Below, piece by piece: positions 1-9,431 of a stretch of 64,000 nucleotides of DNA (its first letter is position 1; each line of letters starts with the position of its first letter). The position numbers and the translations under genes were made by a program. The stretch comes from Phycisphaerales bacterium (GTDB lineage: Bacteria; Planctomycetota; Phycisphaerae; Tepidisphaerales; Tepidisphaeraceae), in assembly GCA_020847375.1 (NCBI GenBank), contig JADLCB010000005.1:62001-126000 (forward strand), in the 5' to 3' direction. The notes under the pieces are model-generated. The model was not told the DNA's origin. It made no database searches and saw only the letters and a list, made by a program, of their open reading frames with translations.

Positions 1-2
1 AC

Positions 3-431
3 ATCGGCGGCATGTTCCGCATGGCTGCCATCCAGGCGGCCGTGCTGGACATCAAACTGCCTTACCTCGATACCTGGCACGCCGGTCGCCGGCGCAACGC
101 TGCGTTGTACGATCAGTTGCTGGCGGGCAGCAACGTCATCACGCCGAAAATTCCGCCCGGCAATTTCAGTATTTACAACCAGTATGTGGTTCGCCTGACT
201 CAGCGCGATGAGGTTCAGCGCAAACTGGCGCAAGCGAAAATCGGCAGCGCAATTTATTACCCCATCGCCCTGCACCAGCAGGAATGTTTCGCCAGCCTCG
301 GTTACAAAGCCGGTGATTTTCCCGCCAGTGAGAAAGCCTGCTCGCAGGTGCTGGCCCTGCCGGTCTACCCTGAACTGACCGACGAGCAGATTCATTATGT
401 GGCTGATACGTTGCGCGCGATCACGGGTTGA
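3..431 (+). CDS. DegT/DnrJ/EryC1/StrS-family sugar aminotransferase, C-terminal part (cut by window edge)
   Basis: The reading frame is open at the left edge, so only the last 140 or so residues are seen. They match the C-terminal small domain of PLP-dependent nucleotide-sugar aminotransferases. Recognisable pieces are the FRMAAIQAAVL segment, the ARRRNAALYDQLL-like helix, the IGSAIYYPIALHQQ strand and the closing LPVYPELTDEQ motif. Family members make amino-sugars for LPS, O-antigen or other surface glycans. The PLP lysine lies upstream of the window and cannot be checked. It converges on the pyruvate dehydrogenase genes, and no clear terminator is seen in the 131-base gap. The exact substrate cannot be told. 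Confidence 0.9.
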   Translation: MGGMFRMAAIQAAVLDIKLPYLDTWHAGRRRNAALYDQLLAGSNVITPKIPPGNFSIYNQYVVRLTQRDEVQRKLAQAKIGSAIYYPIALHQQECFASLGYKAGDFPASEKACSQVLALPVYPELTDEQIHYVADTLRAITG

Positions 432-562
432 TCGGCGCGGATCATCGCCTGGTCAATTCATTACAGGCCAACAGAGTTCATGCTGATTGTCGCCGGCTGG
501 CGCACGACGTGCCGTCAGTCTCTCCTGTAACCAACAATCAAACTGTCTGATTGATGCACCTT

Positions 563-1957
563 TTACACCAGCATCAGGGCTGGTTCTTCCAGCATCTGCT
601 TGAGTGTCTGCAGGAATTGGGCAGCCCCCGCGCCATCCACCGCCCGATGATCCACGCTTAAGGTCAGGCTCATCATCGTGCGCGCCACCACCTGCCCATC
701 GCGCACCACCGCCCTTGGTTCAGCCGCTCCCACCGCCAGAATCCCCACTTCCGGCGGATTGATAATCGCAGAAAAATCGCGAATCCCATACATCCCCAAC
801 GTACTGACCGTGAACGTCGCCCCGCTAAGCTCTTCGCGCTTGAGTCGCTGGGCACGGGCACGCTGGGCCAGATCGACGCTGCGCTGACGGATCTCGCTCA
901 GGCCCATCTGATCAATGTTGCGCAAAACCGGAACGATCAATCCATCGGGCAGCGACACCGCAATGCCAAGATGCACATCGCCAAAACGGGTGATCTGATT
1001 TTTTTGACTGTCAAAATGGGCGTTGACCGCCGGATGCTGACGCAGTGCTGCCGCAATCGCCTTGTTGACAAAATCGCTGATGCTCAAACGAATGTTTTGC
1101 TTTTCCAGTTTCTGATTGATCGTCTGGCGCAACTCGCTGAGACCCTGCACATCAACATCGACCGTTTCATAAAAATGCGGCAACTGCTGCTTGGATAACT
1201 GCAGGCGCAGGGCGATGGTCTGGCGCATCTTCGACAGCTCGATCACTTCGGTCTTGCCGCTGGCCAGACGCTCAGGCAGATCCGGCGCTGTGATGGCGGC
1301 TGGCTGGCTGGCTGGCGCACCCCCCTCAGCCGCCGGGGCTGCTGCGCCGGCGCTGGGCAGTAATCGGGCAAACGCCAGCACATCGGCCTGCACAATTCTT
1401 CCCCCCGGCCCTGAACCTTCCAATCGGGCAAGGTCGATCCCCTTGCTCCGCGCGATTCGCCTGGCCAATGGGGAAATTTTAATGCGATGAACCTCCGATG
1501 ATCCGCTGCCCGGCGATTGATGCTCAGCAGAAGATGCTGCGGCTGCAACCGTCCCTGACTGAGATTCTGATTTGACCTCAACCACGGGGGAAGTCGATGG
1601 ACTCTGGGCTTTCTTGATCGGCGCAACTTGTTTAGCGCTGGTGGCTGACGATGCCACCGGCTCCGGCGCACTTCCACCGGTTGATTTGTAGTTTTTTTTG
1701 ACTTCTTCGGCCGATTCCTTGCCCGTTGCCAATACGGCGATCGTTCCGCCCACCGACACCTTGCCCCCTTCCGCCACCGCCAGAACCGCCAGCGTACCGC
1801 CTTCAAACGATTCCATCTCCATCGTTGCCTTGTCGGTCTCGACTTCAGCAATAATGTCGCCACCTTTAACTTTATCCCCCTCTTTTTTAAGCCACTTGAC
1901 GACGGTCCCCTCGGTCATGGTGTCCGAGAGCTGGGGCATGGTGATTTCGACGGGCAT
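563..1957 (-). CDS. pdhC: Dihydrolipoamide acetyltransferase, E2 of pyruvate dehydrogenase complex
   Basis: This is the acetyl-transferring core of the pyruvate dehydrogenase complex (464 aa from the chosen start). An N-terminal lipoyl domain carries the lipoylation motif ETDKATME with K43. An Ala/Pro/Ser-rich linker follows, then a peripheral-subunit-binding domain at about 160-196 (ISPLARRIARSKGIDL). The C-terminal acyltransferase domain has the catalytic DHRAVDG with H437 and D441. The start at 1957 is preferred over 1981 because GGAG lies 7 bases before its ATG and the lipoyl domain begins there. It is third in an apparent E1-alpha, E1-beta, E2 operon on the minus strand. The E3 partner is probably the lpd gene near 59 kb. 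Confidence 0.95.
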   Translation of the reverse strand: MPVEITMPQLSDTMTEGTVVKWLKKEGDKVKGGDIIAEVETDKATMEMESFEGGTLAVLAVAEGGKVSVGGTIAVLATGKESAEEVKKNYKSTGGSAPEPVASSATSAKQVAPIKKAQSPSTSPVVEVKSESQSGTVAAAASSAEHQSPGSGSSEVHRIKISPLARRIARSKGIDLARLEGSGPGGRIVQADVLAFARLLPSAGAAAPAAEGGAPASQPAAITAPDLPERLASGKTEVIELSKMRQTIALRLQLSKQQLPHFYETVDVDVQGLSELRQTINQKLEKQNIRLSISDFVNKAIAAALRQHPAVNAHFDSQKNQITRFGDVHLGIAVSLPDGLIVPVLRNIDQMGLSEIRQRSVDLAQRARAQRLKREELSGATFTVSTLGMYGIRDFSAIINPPEVGILAVGAAEPRAVVRDGQVVARTMMSLTLSVDHRAVDGAGAAQFLQTLKQMLEEPALMLV

Positions 1958-2050
1958 TACGGCTCCGGGATAAATGGGCAATTCGACTCAGACGGATCGG
2001 GGATACGACAGAAACCAGCGTCTGTCAACTGACTGCAGGGGCGTTTATGG

Positions 2051-3034
2051 TCAACGATACGTTACTTCCTTCACCGCCTGGATCACCCGCTCGACGCTGG
2101 GCATGGTAGCCTCTTCGAGATGGTGATTGAAGGGGATCGGTATTTCGTCGCTGTGAACCACCTCGATCGGGGCGTCGAGATCATCAAAAACTTCCTTGTG
2201 CAACCGGGCCTGAATGGCATCACCCATGCCGCAGTAACCGTAATCCTCGCTGACGATCACGCAGCGGTTGGTCTTGCGGATGCTTTCAATCAGGGTCAAT
2301 GTATCCAGCGGTCGCAGCGTGCGCAAATCGATCAGTTCAACATCGATCCCATCCTCCTCAACCAGCCGCGCCACGGCCGGCCGGGTGAAACGAGCCATGC
2401 TCTTGCCATAGCTGATCACCGTCACCTCCGCGCCGGGGCGCTCGACATGCGCCTTGCCGATGGGCAGCGTAAATTCCTCATCCGGCACTTCCCCGCGGTC
2501 ACTCAGGATGATTTCGCTTTCCAGAAAAATCACCGGATCGTCGCTGCGAATGGAAGTCTTCAGCAAACCCTTGGCGTCATACGGCGTGGACGGACAGACA
2601 ACGACCAACCCGGGAATACGGGCGTAGATGCTTTCAACCCGGTGGCTGTGGGTGGCTGCCAACTGGTGGGCAATGCCATTGCCGCCACGGAAGACAATCG
2701 GACATTTGATCTGCCCGCCGCTCATGTAATGGATATTGGCTGCGTTGTTGACCAGTTGATCCAGACAGACCAGCGTGAATGACCAGCTCATGAACTCGAT
2801 GATCGGCCGCAGGCCAGCCATGGCGGCACCCACACCCAAACCGGAAAATCCCGCTTCGCTGATGGGTGTGTCAATGACACGGCGCGGGCCAAAGCGCTTG
2901 AGCATCCCCTCGGAAACCTTGTAGGCGCCGTTGTACTGCGCCACTTCCTCGCCCATGAGGAAAACGCTGTCATCTCGTTCCATCTCCTCCGTCATCGCTG
3001 CGCGGAGGGCTTGTCTGAATTGAATTTCGGGCAT
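2051..3034 (-). CDS. pdhB: Pyruvate dehydrogenase E1 component, beta subunit
   Basis: The 327-residue protein has the full length of a PdhB-type subunit. It starts with IQFRQALRAAMTEEMERDD and has the thiamine-diphosphate-binding region MGEEVAQYNGAYKVSEGML. The transketolase C-terminal domain carries RTLRPLDTLTLIESIRKT and SEDYGYCGMGDAI. With the alpha subunit it forms the alpha2-beta2 enzyme that decarboxylates pyruvate and passes the acetyl group to the E2 lipoyl arm. It lies 107 bases after the alpha gene and 93 bases before the E2 gene on the same strand, which points to a single operon. A branched-chain 2-oxoacid enzyme is the main alternative. Confidence 0.93.
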   Translation of the reverse strand: MPEIQFRQALRAAMTEEMERDDSVFLMGEEVAQYNGAYKVSEGMLKRFGPRRVIDTPISEAGFSGLGVGAAMAGLRPIIEFMSWSFTLVCLDQLVNNAANIHYMSGGQIKCPIVFRGGNGIAHQLAATHSHRVESIYARIPGLVVVCPSTPYDAKGLLKTSIRSDDPVIFLESEIILSDRGEVPDEEFTLPIGKAHVERPGAEVTVISYGKSMARFTRPAVARLVEEDGIDVELIDLRTLRPLDTLTLIESIRKTNRCVIVSEDYGYCGMGDAIQARLHKEVFDDLDAPIEVVHSDEIPIPFNHHLEEATMPSVERVIQAVKEVTYR

Positions 3035-3141
3035 GATATTTGCGTCTTAATTCGCGTGATTGATTTCTCTCAGCCTGATCCTTGCCGGGATGAACCCGCT
3101 GGCGTCACCCGATCAGGATTCATACGGGTTCAACGATACGC

Positions 3142-4179
3142 TTATTTTTCCAGGGGATACGTCTCAGCAAGTGCATCTTCAAACCGCGACTCCATCGTCG
3201 GCTGGGGATCAGCATCGGCCTGCTGGATCGCCTGCTCCACCTCCGCACTCACTTCCTCTTCCAGCGCTTCGGCCTGTTGGTCTGTCAACAGTCCAATATC
3301 GCGCAGACTGACTTCATACAGGCTGATCGGGTCGCGCAGTTTCGCCTGCTCCATTTCTTCGCGCGTTCGATATTTCATGGCATCGCTCATGGAGTGGCCG
3401 CGGAACCGATAGGTGTTGGCGACGATAAAGCTCGGCCCCCCGCCGGTCCGGGCACGCTTGATGGCGTCGGCAATACCTTCCATGAACTGATCCAGATCAT
3501 TGCCGTCCACGTGAAAATGCGGCATGTTGAAACCGCTGCCCCGCAGCGCCAGGTCCTTTTCGGCGCTGGAGCGCTCGACCTGCGTGCCCATCGCCACGCC
3601 GTTATTTTCCACGATAAACAGGCACGGCGCCTTGTACAAACTGGCCAGATTAAGTGTTTCGCTGAAAGTCCCCTGATTGATCGCCCCATCGCCGAACAGA
3701 CAATACGTTACGCCGCCTGTTTCACGATAAGTTTGAGAAAACGCCAGCCCCAGCGCCAGCGGAATATGCCCCCCGACAATCCCATGTCCGCCCATATTGC
3801 GATTTTCGGCACTGAAAAAGTGCATCGACCCCCCCTTGCCCTTGGAACATCCGGTCGCTTTACCGAACAATTCCGCCATCGCCGCTCGCGGGCTCATCCC
3901 CAGCGCCAGCGAATGGCCATGACAGCGATAACCGTTGATCAGATAGTCCCGTTTTTTATCGAAACGGGCAGCAATGCCCACCGCAATGGCTTCCTGCCCG
4001 CTGTACAGGTGGCAGAAACCTCCGATTTTCTGTCCCGGTTTGGTGTATTCGCGGTACGTTCGCTCCTCAAAACGACGGATCAACATCATCATCCGCAGAT
4101 AACCCAGCTCAACCGACCCGTCAGACCGAGGCGTTTTTCGAATCGAAGGTCGTTTGGCTACTTCATCGGCTACTGCCAT
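3142..4179 (-). CDS. pdhA: Pyruvate dehydrogenase E1 component, alpha subunit
   Basis: This is the thiamine-diphosphate-binding alpha subunit (345 aa from the chosen start). The thiamine-binding motif runs from GDGAINQG to IVENN. The loop YRFRGHSMSDAMKYRTREE corresponds to the usual GHSMSD(P) phosphorylation-loop region. GGFCHLYSGQEAIAVG and SKGKGGSMHFFS are also typical. The frame extends upstream to a GTG at 4218, but the ATG at 4179 has GGAG 7 bases before it and is preferred. It is the first gene of the minus-strand E1-alpha, E1-beta, E2 set and diverges from the peptidase gene, so the promoter should lie at about 4180-4400. Confidence 0.93.
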   Translation of the reverse strand: MAVADEVAKRPSIRKTPRSDGSVELGYLRMMMLIRRFEERTYREYTKPGQKIGGFCHLYSGQEAIAVGIAARFDKKRDYLINGYRCHGHSLALGMSPRAAMAELFGKATGCSKGKGGSMHFFSAENRNMGGHGIVGGHIPLALGLAFSQTYRETGGVTYCLFGDGAINQGTFSETLNLASLYKAPCLFIVENNGVAMGTQVERSSAEKDLALRGSGFNMPHFHVDGNDLDQFMEGIADAIKRARTGGGPSFIVANTYRFRGHSMSDAMKYRTREEMEQAKLRDPISLYEVSLRDIGLLTDQQAEALEEEVSAEVEQAIQQADADPQPTMESRFEDALAETYPLEK

Positions 4180-4417
4180 GGGCAAACTCCGCGTAAACAT
4201 CAGGCTGAAAATCGACACCTTGTTTCACAGGCAATCGTGGAAACAGGCGAACGCTCAATTTTAGGAGATACCGTCATTTTGTTCAACGTCTGGCGAGTCT
4301 GGCTGCCATGCCCTGACCGGATAACACCCGGACAACGCCCGATCGTTGACAGTATCTGCGGGCCTTCGTAACGTGCTGTCAGGGCAATCGATGGCAACAT
4401 ACAACAGGATTTTGTCA

Positions 4418-5557
4418 ATGCCAGCATCTAAAACCACAACTGTCAGTCGGCCCAAGGCTTATCTTCAGGCTCGTCACAAAATTGTCAAAACCGCACTCAC
4501 TACGCTTGGTCTGGATGGTCTGCTTCTAGCCCATCCGCCCGATCTGGCGTATCTCACCAATTTCACCGGCGACGACTCGGTCGGAATCTTTACCAGTAAA
4601 CGCATCCATCTCGTCACTGATTTTCGTTATCAGGAACAGGCTGAGATTGAAGCCCCCTGGCTGACAACCACCATCCGCGCTGGTGCCATGGTCAAGGCGC
4701 TGGCGGAGGTCATCATTCAGGAAAAGCTCAAACGCATTGGTTTTGAAGCCAATCTCGTCACCGTCGGACAGGTCGAAGCGCTGCGCAACGCGCTGGCCAA
4801 AGATAGGCAAACCAAGGTCGAGCTGGTTCCGCTGGAAGATGTCCTGATCAAAATTCGCATGGTCAAGGATGATCATGAGACCGGCCTGATCCGTAAAAGT
4901 ATCGCCTGTGCCCAGGAAGCCTTTGAAGCTTTTCGCACTCAGATCCAGGTCGGCCAGACCGAAAATTATCTGGCGGGTCTGCTGATTCTGGAAATGCGTT
5001 CGCGCGGGGCAGCCGATTACAGTTTCCCATGTATTTTAGCATCGGGCGCGCCCAGCTCACTTCCTCATTATCGACCCACCGATGCCCTGGTTCAGACCAA
5101 TCAACCGCTTCTGGTCGATTTCGGTGCGCTGTTCCAGGGTTACTGCTCTGACCTGACCCGTACTCTAATGATCGGCCGGGTGCCGGCGAAAATGAAGGAC
5201 ATTTACCGCATCACCCTGGAAGCCCAGGAGGCGGCCATCGCTTTTCTGCGCCCCGGCGTCACCACCATCCAGGCCGACCGCGTGGCTCGTGACGTAATCG
5301 ATAAAGCCGGTTATGGTAAGTACTTCGGGCACGGGCTTGGACATGGAATCGGACGCGAAATCCACGAATTGCCGTCGTTGAGCAAAAATGCGCCCGAAAT
5401 TGAGCTGCGCCCGGGTATGATTGTCACCGTCGAACCGGGAATTTATCTTCCCGGTATCGGCGGCGTGCGGATTGAAGACGATGTGCTCATCACCCACAGC
5501 GGGTGCGAAGTATTGTCCAGCCTGGATAAAAGTTACGAGGCGAACCTGATCGACTAA
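4418..5557 (+). CDS. M24-family Xaa-Pro aminopeptidase / Xaa-Pro dipeptidase
   Basis: The protein is a creatinase-fold metallopeptidase of 379 aa, with a creatinase N-domain (LLLAHPPDLAYLTNFTGDDSV) and a pita-bread catalytic domain. All five metal ligands are visible: D234, D245, H309 (in GHGLGHGIG), E339 (TVEPGIY) and E353 (RIEDDV). It removes N-terminal residues preceding proline, or cleaves X-Pro dipeptides, in the cytosol. The frame is open from a TTG at 4346, but the ATG at 4418 is chosen because AGGA lies about 8 bases before it and the family homology begins shortly after. It sits just upstream of accB on the same strand. The order peptidase-accB-accC is common in bacteria. Confidence 0.92.
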   Translation: MPASKTTTVSRPKAYLQARHKIVKTALTTLGLDGLLLAHPPDLAYLTNFTGDDSVGIFTSKRIHLVTDFRYQEQAEIEAPWLTTTIRAGAMVKALAEVIIQEKLKRIGFEANLVTVGQVEALRNALAKDRQTKVELVPLEDVLIKIRMVKDDHETGLIRKSIACAQEAFEAFRTQIQVGQTENYLAGLLILEMRSRGAADYSFPCILASGAPSSLPHYRPTDALVQTNQPLLVDFGALFQGYCSDLTRTLMIGRVPAKMKDIYRITLEAQEAAIAFLRPGVTTIQADRVARDVIDKAGYGKYFGHGLGHGIGREIHELPSLSKNAPEIELRPGMIVTVEPGIYLPGIGGVRIEDDVLITHSGCEVLSSLDKSYEANLID

Positions 5558-5699
5558 TACAACTGAGCGAATAATCCGGAGAAAATCGACCGAACAACAA
5601 TCTGTTTTTATAATTGCCTGACCAGCACCAATCATTTGACAATGGATCTGATGTAACAGACAACTTCTGATCGCTGGTGTTCAGCAATTATCTATTATT

Positions 5700-6290
5700 A
5701 TGAAAAAATCCAAACCCACTGCTCGTTCAGCCCCCAAAAAGAAAACTGCGCCCGCTACTGCTGCCCGATCCTCAGCAGCACTAACGGCGGGTTCCGACAG
5801 CCCGATGGATGTCGGACTTCTTCAACAGATCGTCAACCTGATGAGCAGTAACGATCTGAACACCGTTGACCTGCGCGACGGGCAGCGCCGAATTGTATTG
5901 CGGCGCGGTGCCGCTCCGGCTGCTGCGCCGGGTTATTATCCTTACTCGTTGCCGCCAGCCACCAGTGCCCCCGCCGGCGCGGCCTCGGCCACCCCGTCAG
6001 CCCCCACGCCAACTGCGCAAAGTCCCGCCGCAGCGGCTGATACGGACGCCGGCTTGATTCCCATTAAGAGTCCGATGGTCGGCACGTTCTACGCCCGATC
6101 CGGCCCCGACGCCAAACCCTTTGTCAGCGTCGGCGCCACCGTGGAGGACGATACCGATGTCTGCATCATCGAAGCCATGAAGGTTTTCAATAATATCAAG
6201 GCGGAATGTCGTGGTACGATTGCCCGTGTTCTCGTGGAGGATCGCCAGACGGTTGAATTTGGACAGGTATTGTTCCTGGTCAAACCGTAA
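5700..6290 (+). CDS. accB: Biotin carboxyl carrier protein of acetyl-CoA carboxylase
   Basis: The 196-residue protein carries biotin between the carboxylase and transcarboxylase half-reactions of malonyl-CoA synthesis. A Lys/Ala-rich head is followed by a helical segment ([19 protein letters not shown]) and a long Ala/Pro linker. The C-terminal biotinyl domain has the motif EAMKVFN with biotinylated K161 and the thumb-region residues [11 protein letters not shown]. It lies 84 bases upstream of accC and is very likely cotranscribed with it. The 142-base gap upstream of accB is AT-rich near the start (attatctattatt) and may hold its promoter. No strong Shine-Dalgarno is seen. Confidence 0.96.
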   Translation: MKKSKPTARSAPKKKTAPATAARSSAALTAGSDSPMDVGLLQQIVNLMSSNDLNTVDLRDGQRRIVLRRGAAPAAAPGYYPYSLPPATSAPAGAASATPSAPTPTAQSPAAAADTDAGLIPIKSPMVGTFYARSGPDAKPFVSVGATVEDDTDVCIIEAMKVFNNIKAECRGTIARVLVEDRQTVEFGQVLFLVKP

Positions 6291-6374
6291 ACAACGCCTG
6301 ATTGGATGAGCCGATCTTTTTTTCGTTGGCCGCAGCACGATCACTTTTGCATTTTTTACCACTCGCTCAAACCT

Positions 6375-7721
6375 ATGTTCTCAAAGATTCTGATAGCCAA
6401 TCGCGGAGAGATTGCCCTGCGGATCATCCGCGCCTGCCGGGAGCTGGGGGTGCAGACCGCAGTGGTGTATTCCACCGCTGACCAGGATGCGGCCTATCTC
6501 AAGTTTGCCGACCAAGCCATTTGCATTGGTGATGCCCCACCGGCTGATTCGTATCTCAATATTCCGCGCATCATCAGCGCTGCTGAAATTGCCGACGTGC
6601 AGGCCATTCACCCGGGCTACGGTTTCCTGGCGGAAAATGACCACTTCGCCGAAATCTGCCGCAGTTGCAACATCGAATTCATCGGCCCTTCCGTCGAAGC
6701 GATGGCGGCCGTCGGTGACAAGGTGCAATGTAAAAAGCTCGCCCGCAAAGCCAAGGTTCCCACTGTTCCCGGTTCCGATGGCGCCGTCGATGATGAAAAA
6801 GAAGCACTGAAAATCGCCCGCGAAATCGGTTATCCGGTCATCATCAAAGCCGCCGCTGGTGGCGGCGGGCGCGGCATGCGCGTCGCCCACAATGATGTGT
6901 CGCTGCGCGCCAGCCTCAAACAGGCGCAGGCTGAAGCTGAAAACGCCTTCAAGGACGCCACCGTCTACATCGAAAAATACGTCGAATTTGGCCGCCATGT
7001 TGAAGTGCAGGTCCTGGCGGACAATCACGGCAACGCGGTGCATCTGTGGGAGCGCGACTGCTCGATGCAGCGCCGCCACCAGAAACTGGTGGAAGAATCC
7101 CCGTCGCCCGTGCTGAAGCAGGAAGTGCGCGAAGAGCTGTGCGCCTCAGCCGTGCGCCTGGTCAAGACGGCTGGGTACACCAACGCCGGTACGGTCGAAT
7201 TCCTGGTGGATAAACAGCAGAATTTCTACATTCTGGAAGTCAACGCCCGCGTTCAGGTGGAACACCCCGTCACGGAGATGGTCACGGGTATCGACATTAT
7301 CAAAGCCCAGATCCGTATCGCTGCCGGCGAGCCGCTGCCTTTCAAGCAAAAAGATATTACCCAGACCGGTCACGCCATTGAGTGCCGCATCAACGCCGAA
7401 GACCCCGCCCGTAATTTCGCCCCCTCGCCCGGCACGATTACCGAGCTGCGCGTTCCCGGCGGCCCGGGTGTTCGCCTGGATTCGCACGCCTACGCCGGTT
7501 ATCGCATTCCCCCCAACTATGACAGCATGATCGGCAAATTGATCGTCCACCGTCCGACCCGCGCCGAAGCCATCGCCACCATGAAGCGCGCCTTGCAGGA
7601 ATTTCACATTGCCCCCATCAAGACAACCATCCCGCTGCATCTGCAAATCATGGACAACCAGTATTTTCAGTCCGGCGATGTCGATACCGGCTTTGTTGAA
7701 CGGGTCATGCTGGCTAAATGA
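6375..7721 (+). CDS. accC: Biotin carboxylase subunit of acetyl-CoA carboxylase
   Basis: This ATP-grasp enzyme carboxylates the biotin on AccB with bicarbonate and ATP. The 448-residue product has the usual length. The N-domain starts with [19 protein letters not shown]. The glycine-rich ATP loop is [14 protein letters not shown], the active-site strand is [20 protein letters not shown] (here [16 protein letters not shown]), and the C-terminal domain has ECRINAEDP. The frame opens at 6306, but family homology begins exactly at the ATG at 6375. It follows accB in an operon. The carboxyltransferase beta gene accD lies 2 kb downstream, and no accA is seen in the window. Confidence 0.97.
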   Translation: MFSKILIANRGEIALRIIRACRELGVQTAVVYSTADQDAAYLKFADQAICIGDAPPADSYLNIPRIISAAEIADVQAIHPGYGFLAENDHFAEICRSCNIEFIGPSVEAMAAVGDKVQCKKLARKAKVPTVPGSDGAVDDEKEALKIAREIGYPVIIKAAAGGGGRGMRVAHNDVSLRASLKQAQAEAENAFKDATVYIEKYVEFGRHVEVQVLADNHGNAVHLWERDCSMQRRHQKLVEESPSPVLKQEVREELCASAVRLVKTAGYTNAGTVEFLVDKQQNFYILEVNARVQVEHPVTEMVTGIDIIKAQIRIAAGEPLPFKQKDITQTGHAIECRINAEDPARNFAPSPGTITELRVPGGPGVRLDSHAYAGYRIPPNYDSMIGKLIVHRPTRAEAIATMKRALQEFHIAPIKTTIPLHLQIMDNQYFQSGDVDTGFVERVMLAK

Positions 7722-7782
7722 ACTGACCCGACCAGCCAGGCCTGCAATCGCCCAGCCCACGGGCACACCAGCGTTTGATCGC

Positions 7783-7788
7783 TATAAT
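7783..7788 (+). promoter_or_regulatory. Perfect -10 hexamer TATAAT just before ubiE/menG
   Basis: TATAAT ends 7 bases before the ATG at 7796. Transcription from this -10 would begin at or next to the start codon, and no Shine-Dalgarno is seen, which fits a leaderless mRNA. The -35 position is not conserved. Confidence 0.5.
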
Positions 7789-7795
7789 CACCGTC

Positions 7796-8674
7796 ATGCC
7801 TTCACCGACTGACATTGCCTGGGATGACAAGCTGCTAGCCAATCCCCACGCCGCCGCCGACAAACGCCTGCGCGTTCAGCGGATGTTTTCCGCCATCGCC
7901 CCCAGTTACGACCTGAACAATCGCCTGCATAGTTTTGCCCAGGATCAGCGCTGGCGCAAAAAGGCGGTGAAACTGGCTGAACTCACCCCGGATGATGTTG
8001 TGGTGGATGTCGCCTGCGGCACGGGCGATTTAACCCTTGCCTTTGCTCATCACTTCAAGCAAATCCGACCGGCGGGCGGCCTCTCCCATCAGGTGATCGG
8101 GATCGACTTCACCTATGACATGCTGCCCATTGCCATGAATAAGTGGCAGCGCAAATTTGCCGACCCGGAGCGCAATGGCCGCAACGACAACAACCCGCGT
8201 GCTGCAGGCGCAACCTCAATCACTTCCGCCCCTGCCAGCAATTCCGCTCGCCGGCCATCAGCCGCCTTTTTCAACGGCGATGCCCAGTCGCTGCCCCTGC
8301 CTGATCGCTGCTGCGATGTGGTCTCCATCGCCTTTGGTATCCGCAATGTGCAGGAGCCGGCTGCGGCGCTGCGCGAATTTCACCGCATTCTTCGCCCCGG
8401 CGGACGGCTGATCATTCTGGAATTTTCCCAGCCGACCAACCCCCTGCTGCGCTGGTGCAACGATTTTTACTGCACGCGCATCATGCCCCATACCGCCACC
8501 TGGCTCAGCCATGACAAAACCGGCGCCTACAAATATCTCCCCGTCAGCGTCAAAACGTTCATCAGCCGTCAGGACATGATGGATCAGATGGCCAGTGCCG
8601 GTTTTTCCAGCATCACCCACCATCCGCTCACTTTTGGCGTTTGCGTCTGTTACCGAAGCGTGAAACCCGCCTGA
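7796..8674 (+). CDS. ubiE: Demethylmenaquinone/ubiquinone biosynthesis C-methyltransferase, UbiE/MenG family
   Basis: This SAM-dependent enzyme methylates the quinone ring in menaquinone or ubiquinone synthesis. Visible family marks are VQRMFSAIAPSYDLNNRLHS at the N-terminus, the SAM loop VVDVACGTGDLTLAF, SIAFGIRNVQ, and the C-terminal LEFSQPTNPLLRW with TGAYKYLPVSV. At about 292 aa it is longer than the usual 230-250. The excess is an Asn/Ala/Ser-rich insertion at about residues 120-158, between the acidic strand and the FNGDAQSLPLPD motif. The start at 7796 is chosen because family homology begins here. Its 3' end overlaps the convergent LOG gene by 47 bases. Which quinone it serves is not shown by the sequence. 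Confidence 0.9.
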   Translation: MPSPTDIAWDDKLLANPHAAADKRLRVQRMFSAIAPSYDLNNRLHSFAQDQRWRKKAVKLAELTPDDVVVDVACGTGDLTLAFAHHFKQIRPAGGLSHQVIGIDFTYDMLPIAMNKWQRKFADPERNGRNDNNPRAAGATSITSAPASNSARRPSAAFFNGDAQSLPLPDRCCDVVSIAFGIRNVQEPAAALREFHRILRPGGRLIILEFSQPTNPLLRWCNDFYCTRIMPHTATWLSHDKTGAYKYLPVSVKTFISRQDMMDQMASAGFSSITHHPLTFGVCVCYRSVKPA

Positions 8675-9431
8675 TCGGGCCATCATCCGCCTGATCATTA
8701 CGACGGACTGGAGAGGCTGACGATGCTGATAGCCTGGCTGACCCGGCGGCCTTGCCGTTTGATTTGATGGCCGGCCGAATTGGCTGACCCCACCACGGTT
8801 TTTTCACGCCCTGCTTCACCAGTTTCAACACCTCCTGCGGTGAATCCACCAGTTTGAAAATATCCGTATCACCAGCGTCAATATATTCAGGAGCCAGCGC
8901 ACTTTTCAGCCATTGGATCAATCCACCCCAGTATTTGCTGCCGTACAAAATCACTGGCAAGGGGTTAACCTTGTGCGTCTGGATCAACGTCAATGTTTCA
9001 AATAATTCATCCATCGTCCCAAAACCGCCGGGAAAACAGACAAACGCCGCAGCATATTTGGTGAACATCACCTTGCGGGCGTAAAAATAATGAAAGTCCA
9101 TTGAAATCGTCTGATATTTGTTGCTCACCTGCTCATGCGGCAAGACAATGTTCAGCCCCACCGACCGCCCGCCGGCGTCGTAAGCACCCTTGTTGCCCGC
9201 TTCCATAATGCCCGGCCCGCCGCCGGTAATAATCGTAAACCCCGCCTCAGCCAGCAATCGGGCGGTCTCCTCACATTCCTGATAATACTTATCCCCCGGC
9301 CGGGTGCGCGCTGATCCAAAAATCGACACCGCCTTATCCAGCGGCGACATTACCTCAAATCCTTCCACAAACTCCGCCATAATCCGAAAAATCCGCCAAC
9401 TCTCCTGACCGGTCTCAAAATCCAGTGCCAT
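8628..9431 (-). CDS. LOG-family (TIGR00730) nucleotide 5'-monophosphate phosphoribohydrolase-like protein
   Basis: The fold and motifs are those of the LOG/lysine-decarboxylase-like family, including GSARTRPGDKYYQ, TGGGPGIMEAGNKGA and the catalytic PGGFGTMDELFE. Family members cleave N6-modified or ordinary nucleoside monophosphates at the glycosidic bond. This one is 267 aa. Residues after about 220 form a Ser/Arg/Asp-rich tail (SARLSASSASPVRR) that looks disordered, and its coding sequence overlaps the end of ubiE by 47 bases on the other strand. GAGG sits 5 bases before the ATG. The old name 'lysine decarboxylase' should not be taken literally. Confidence 0.88.
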   Translation of the reverse strand: MALDFETGQESWRIFRIMAEFVEGFEVMSPLDKAVSIFGSARTRPGDKYYQECEETARLLAEAGFTIITGGGPGIMEAGNKGAYDAGGRSVGLNIVLPHEQVSNKYQTISMDFHYFYARKVMFTKYAAAFVCFPGGFGTMDELFETLTLIQTHKVNPLPVILYGSKYWGGLIQWLKSALAPEYIDAGDTDIFKLVDSPQEVLKLVKQGVKKPWWGQPIRPAIKSNGKAAGSARLSASSASPVRRNDQADDGPIRRVSRFGNRRKRQK

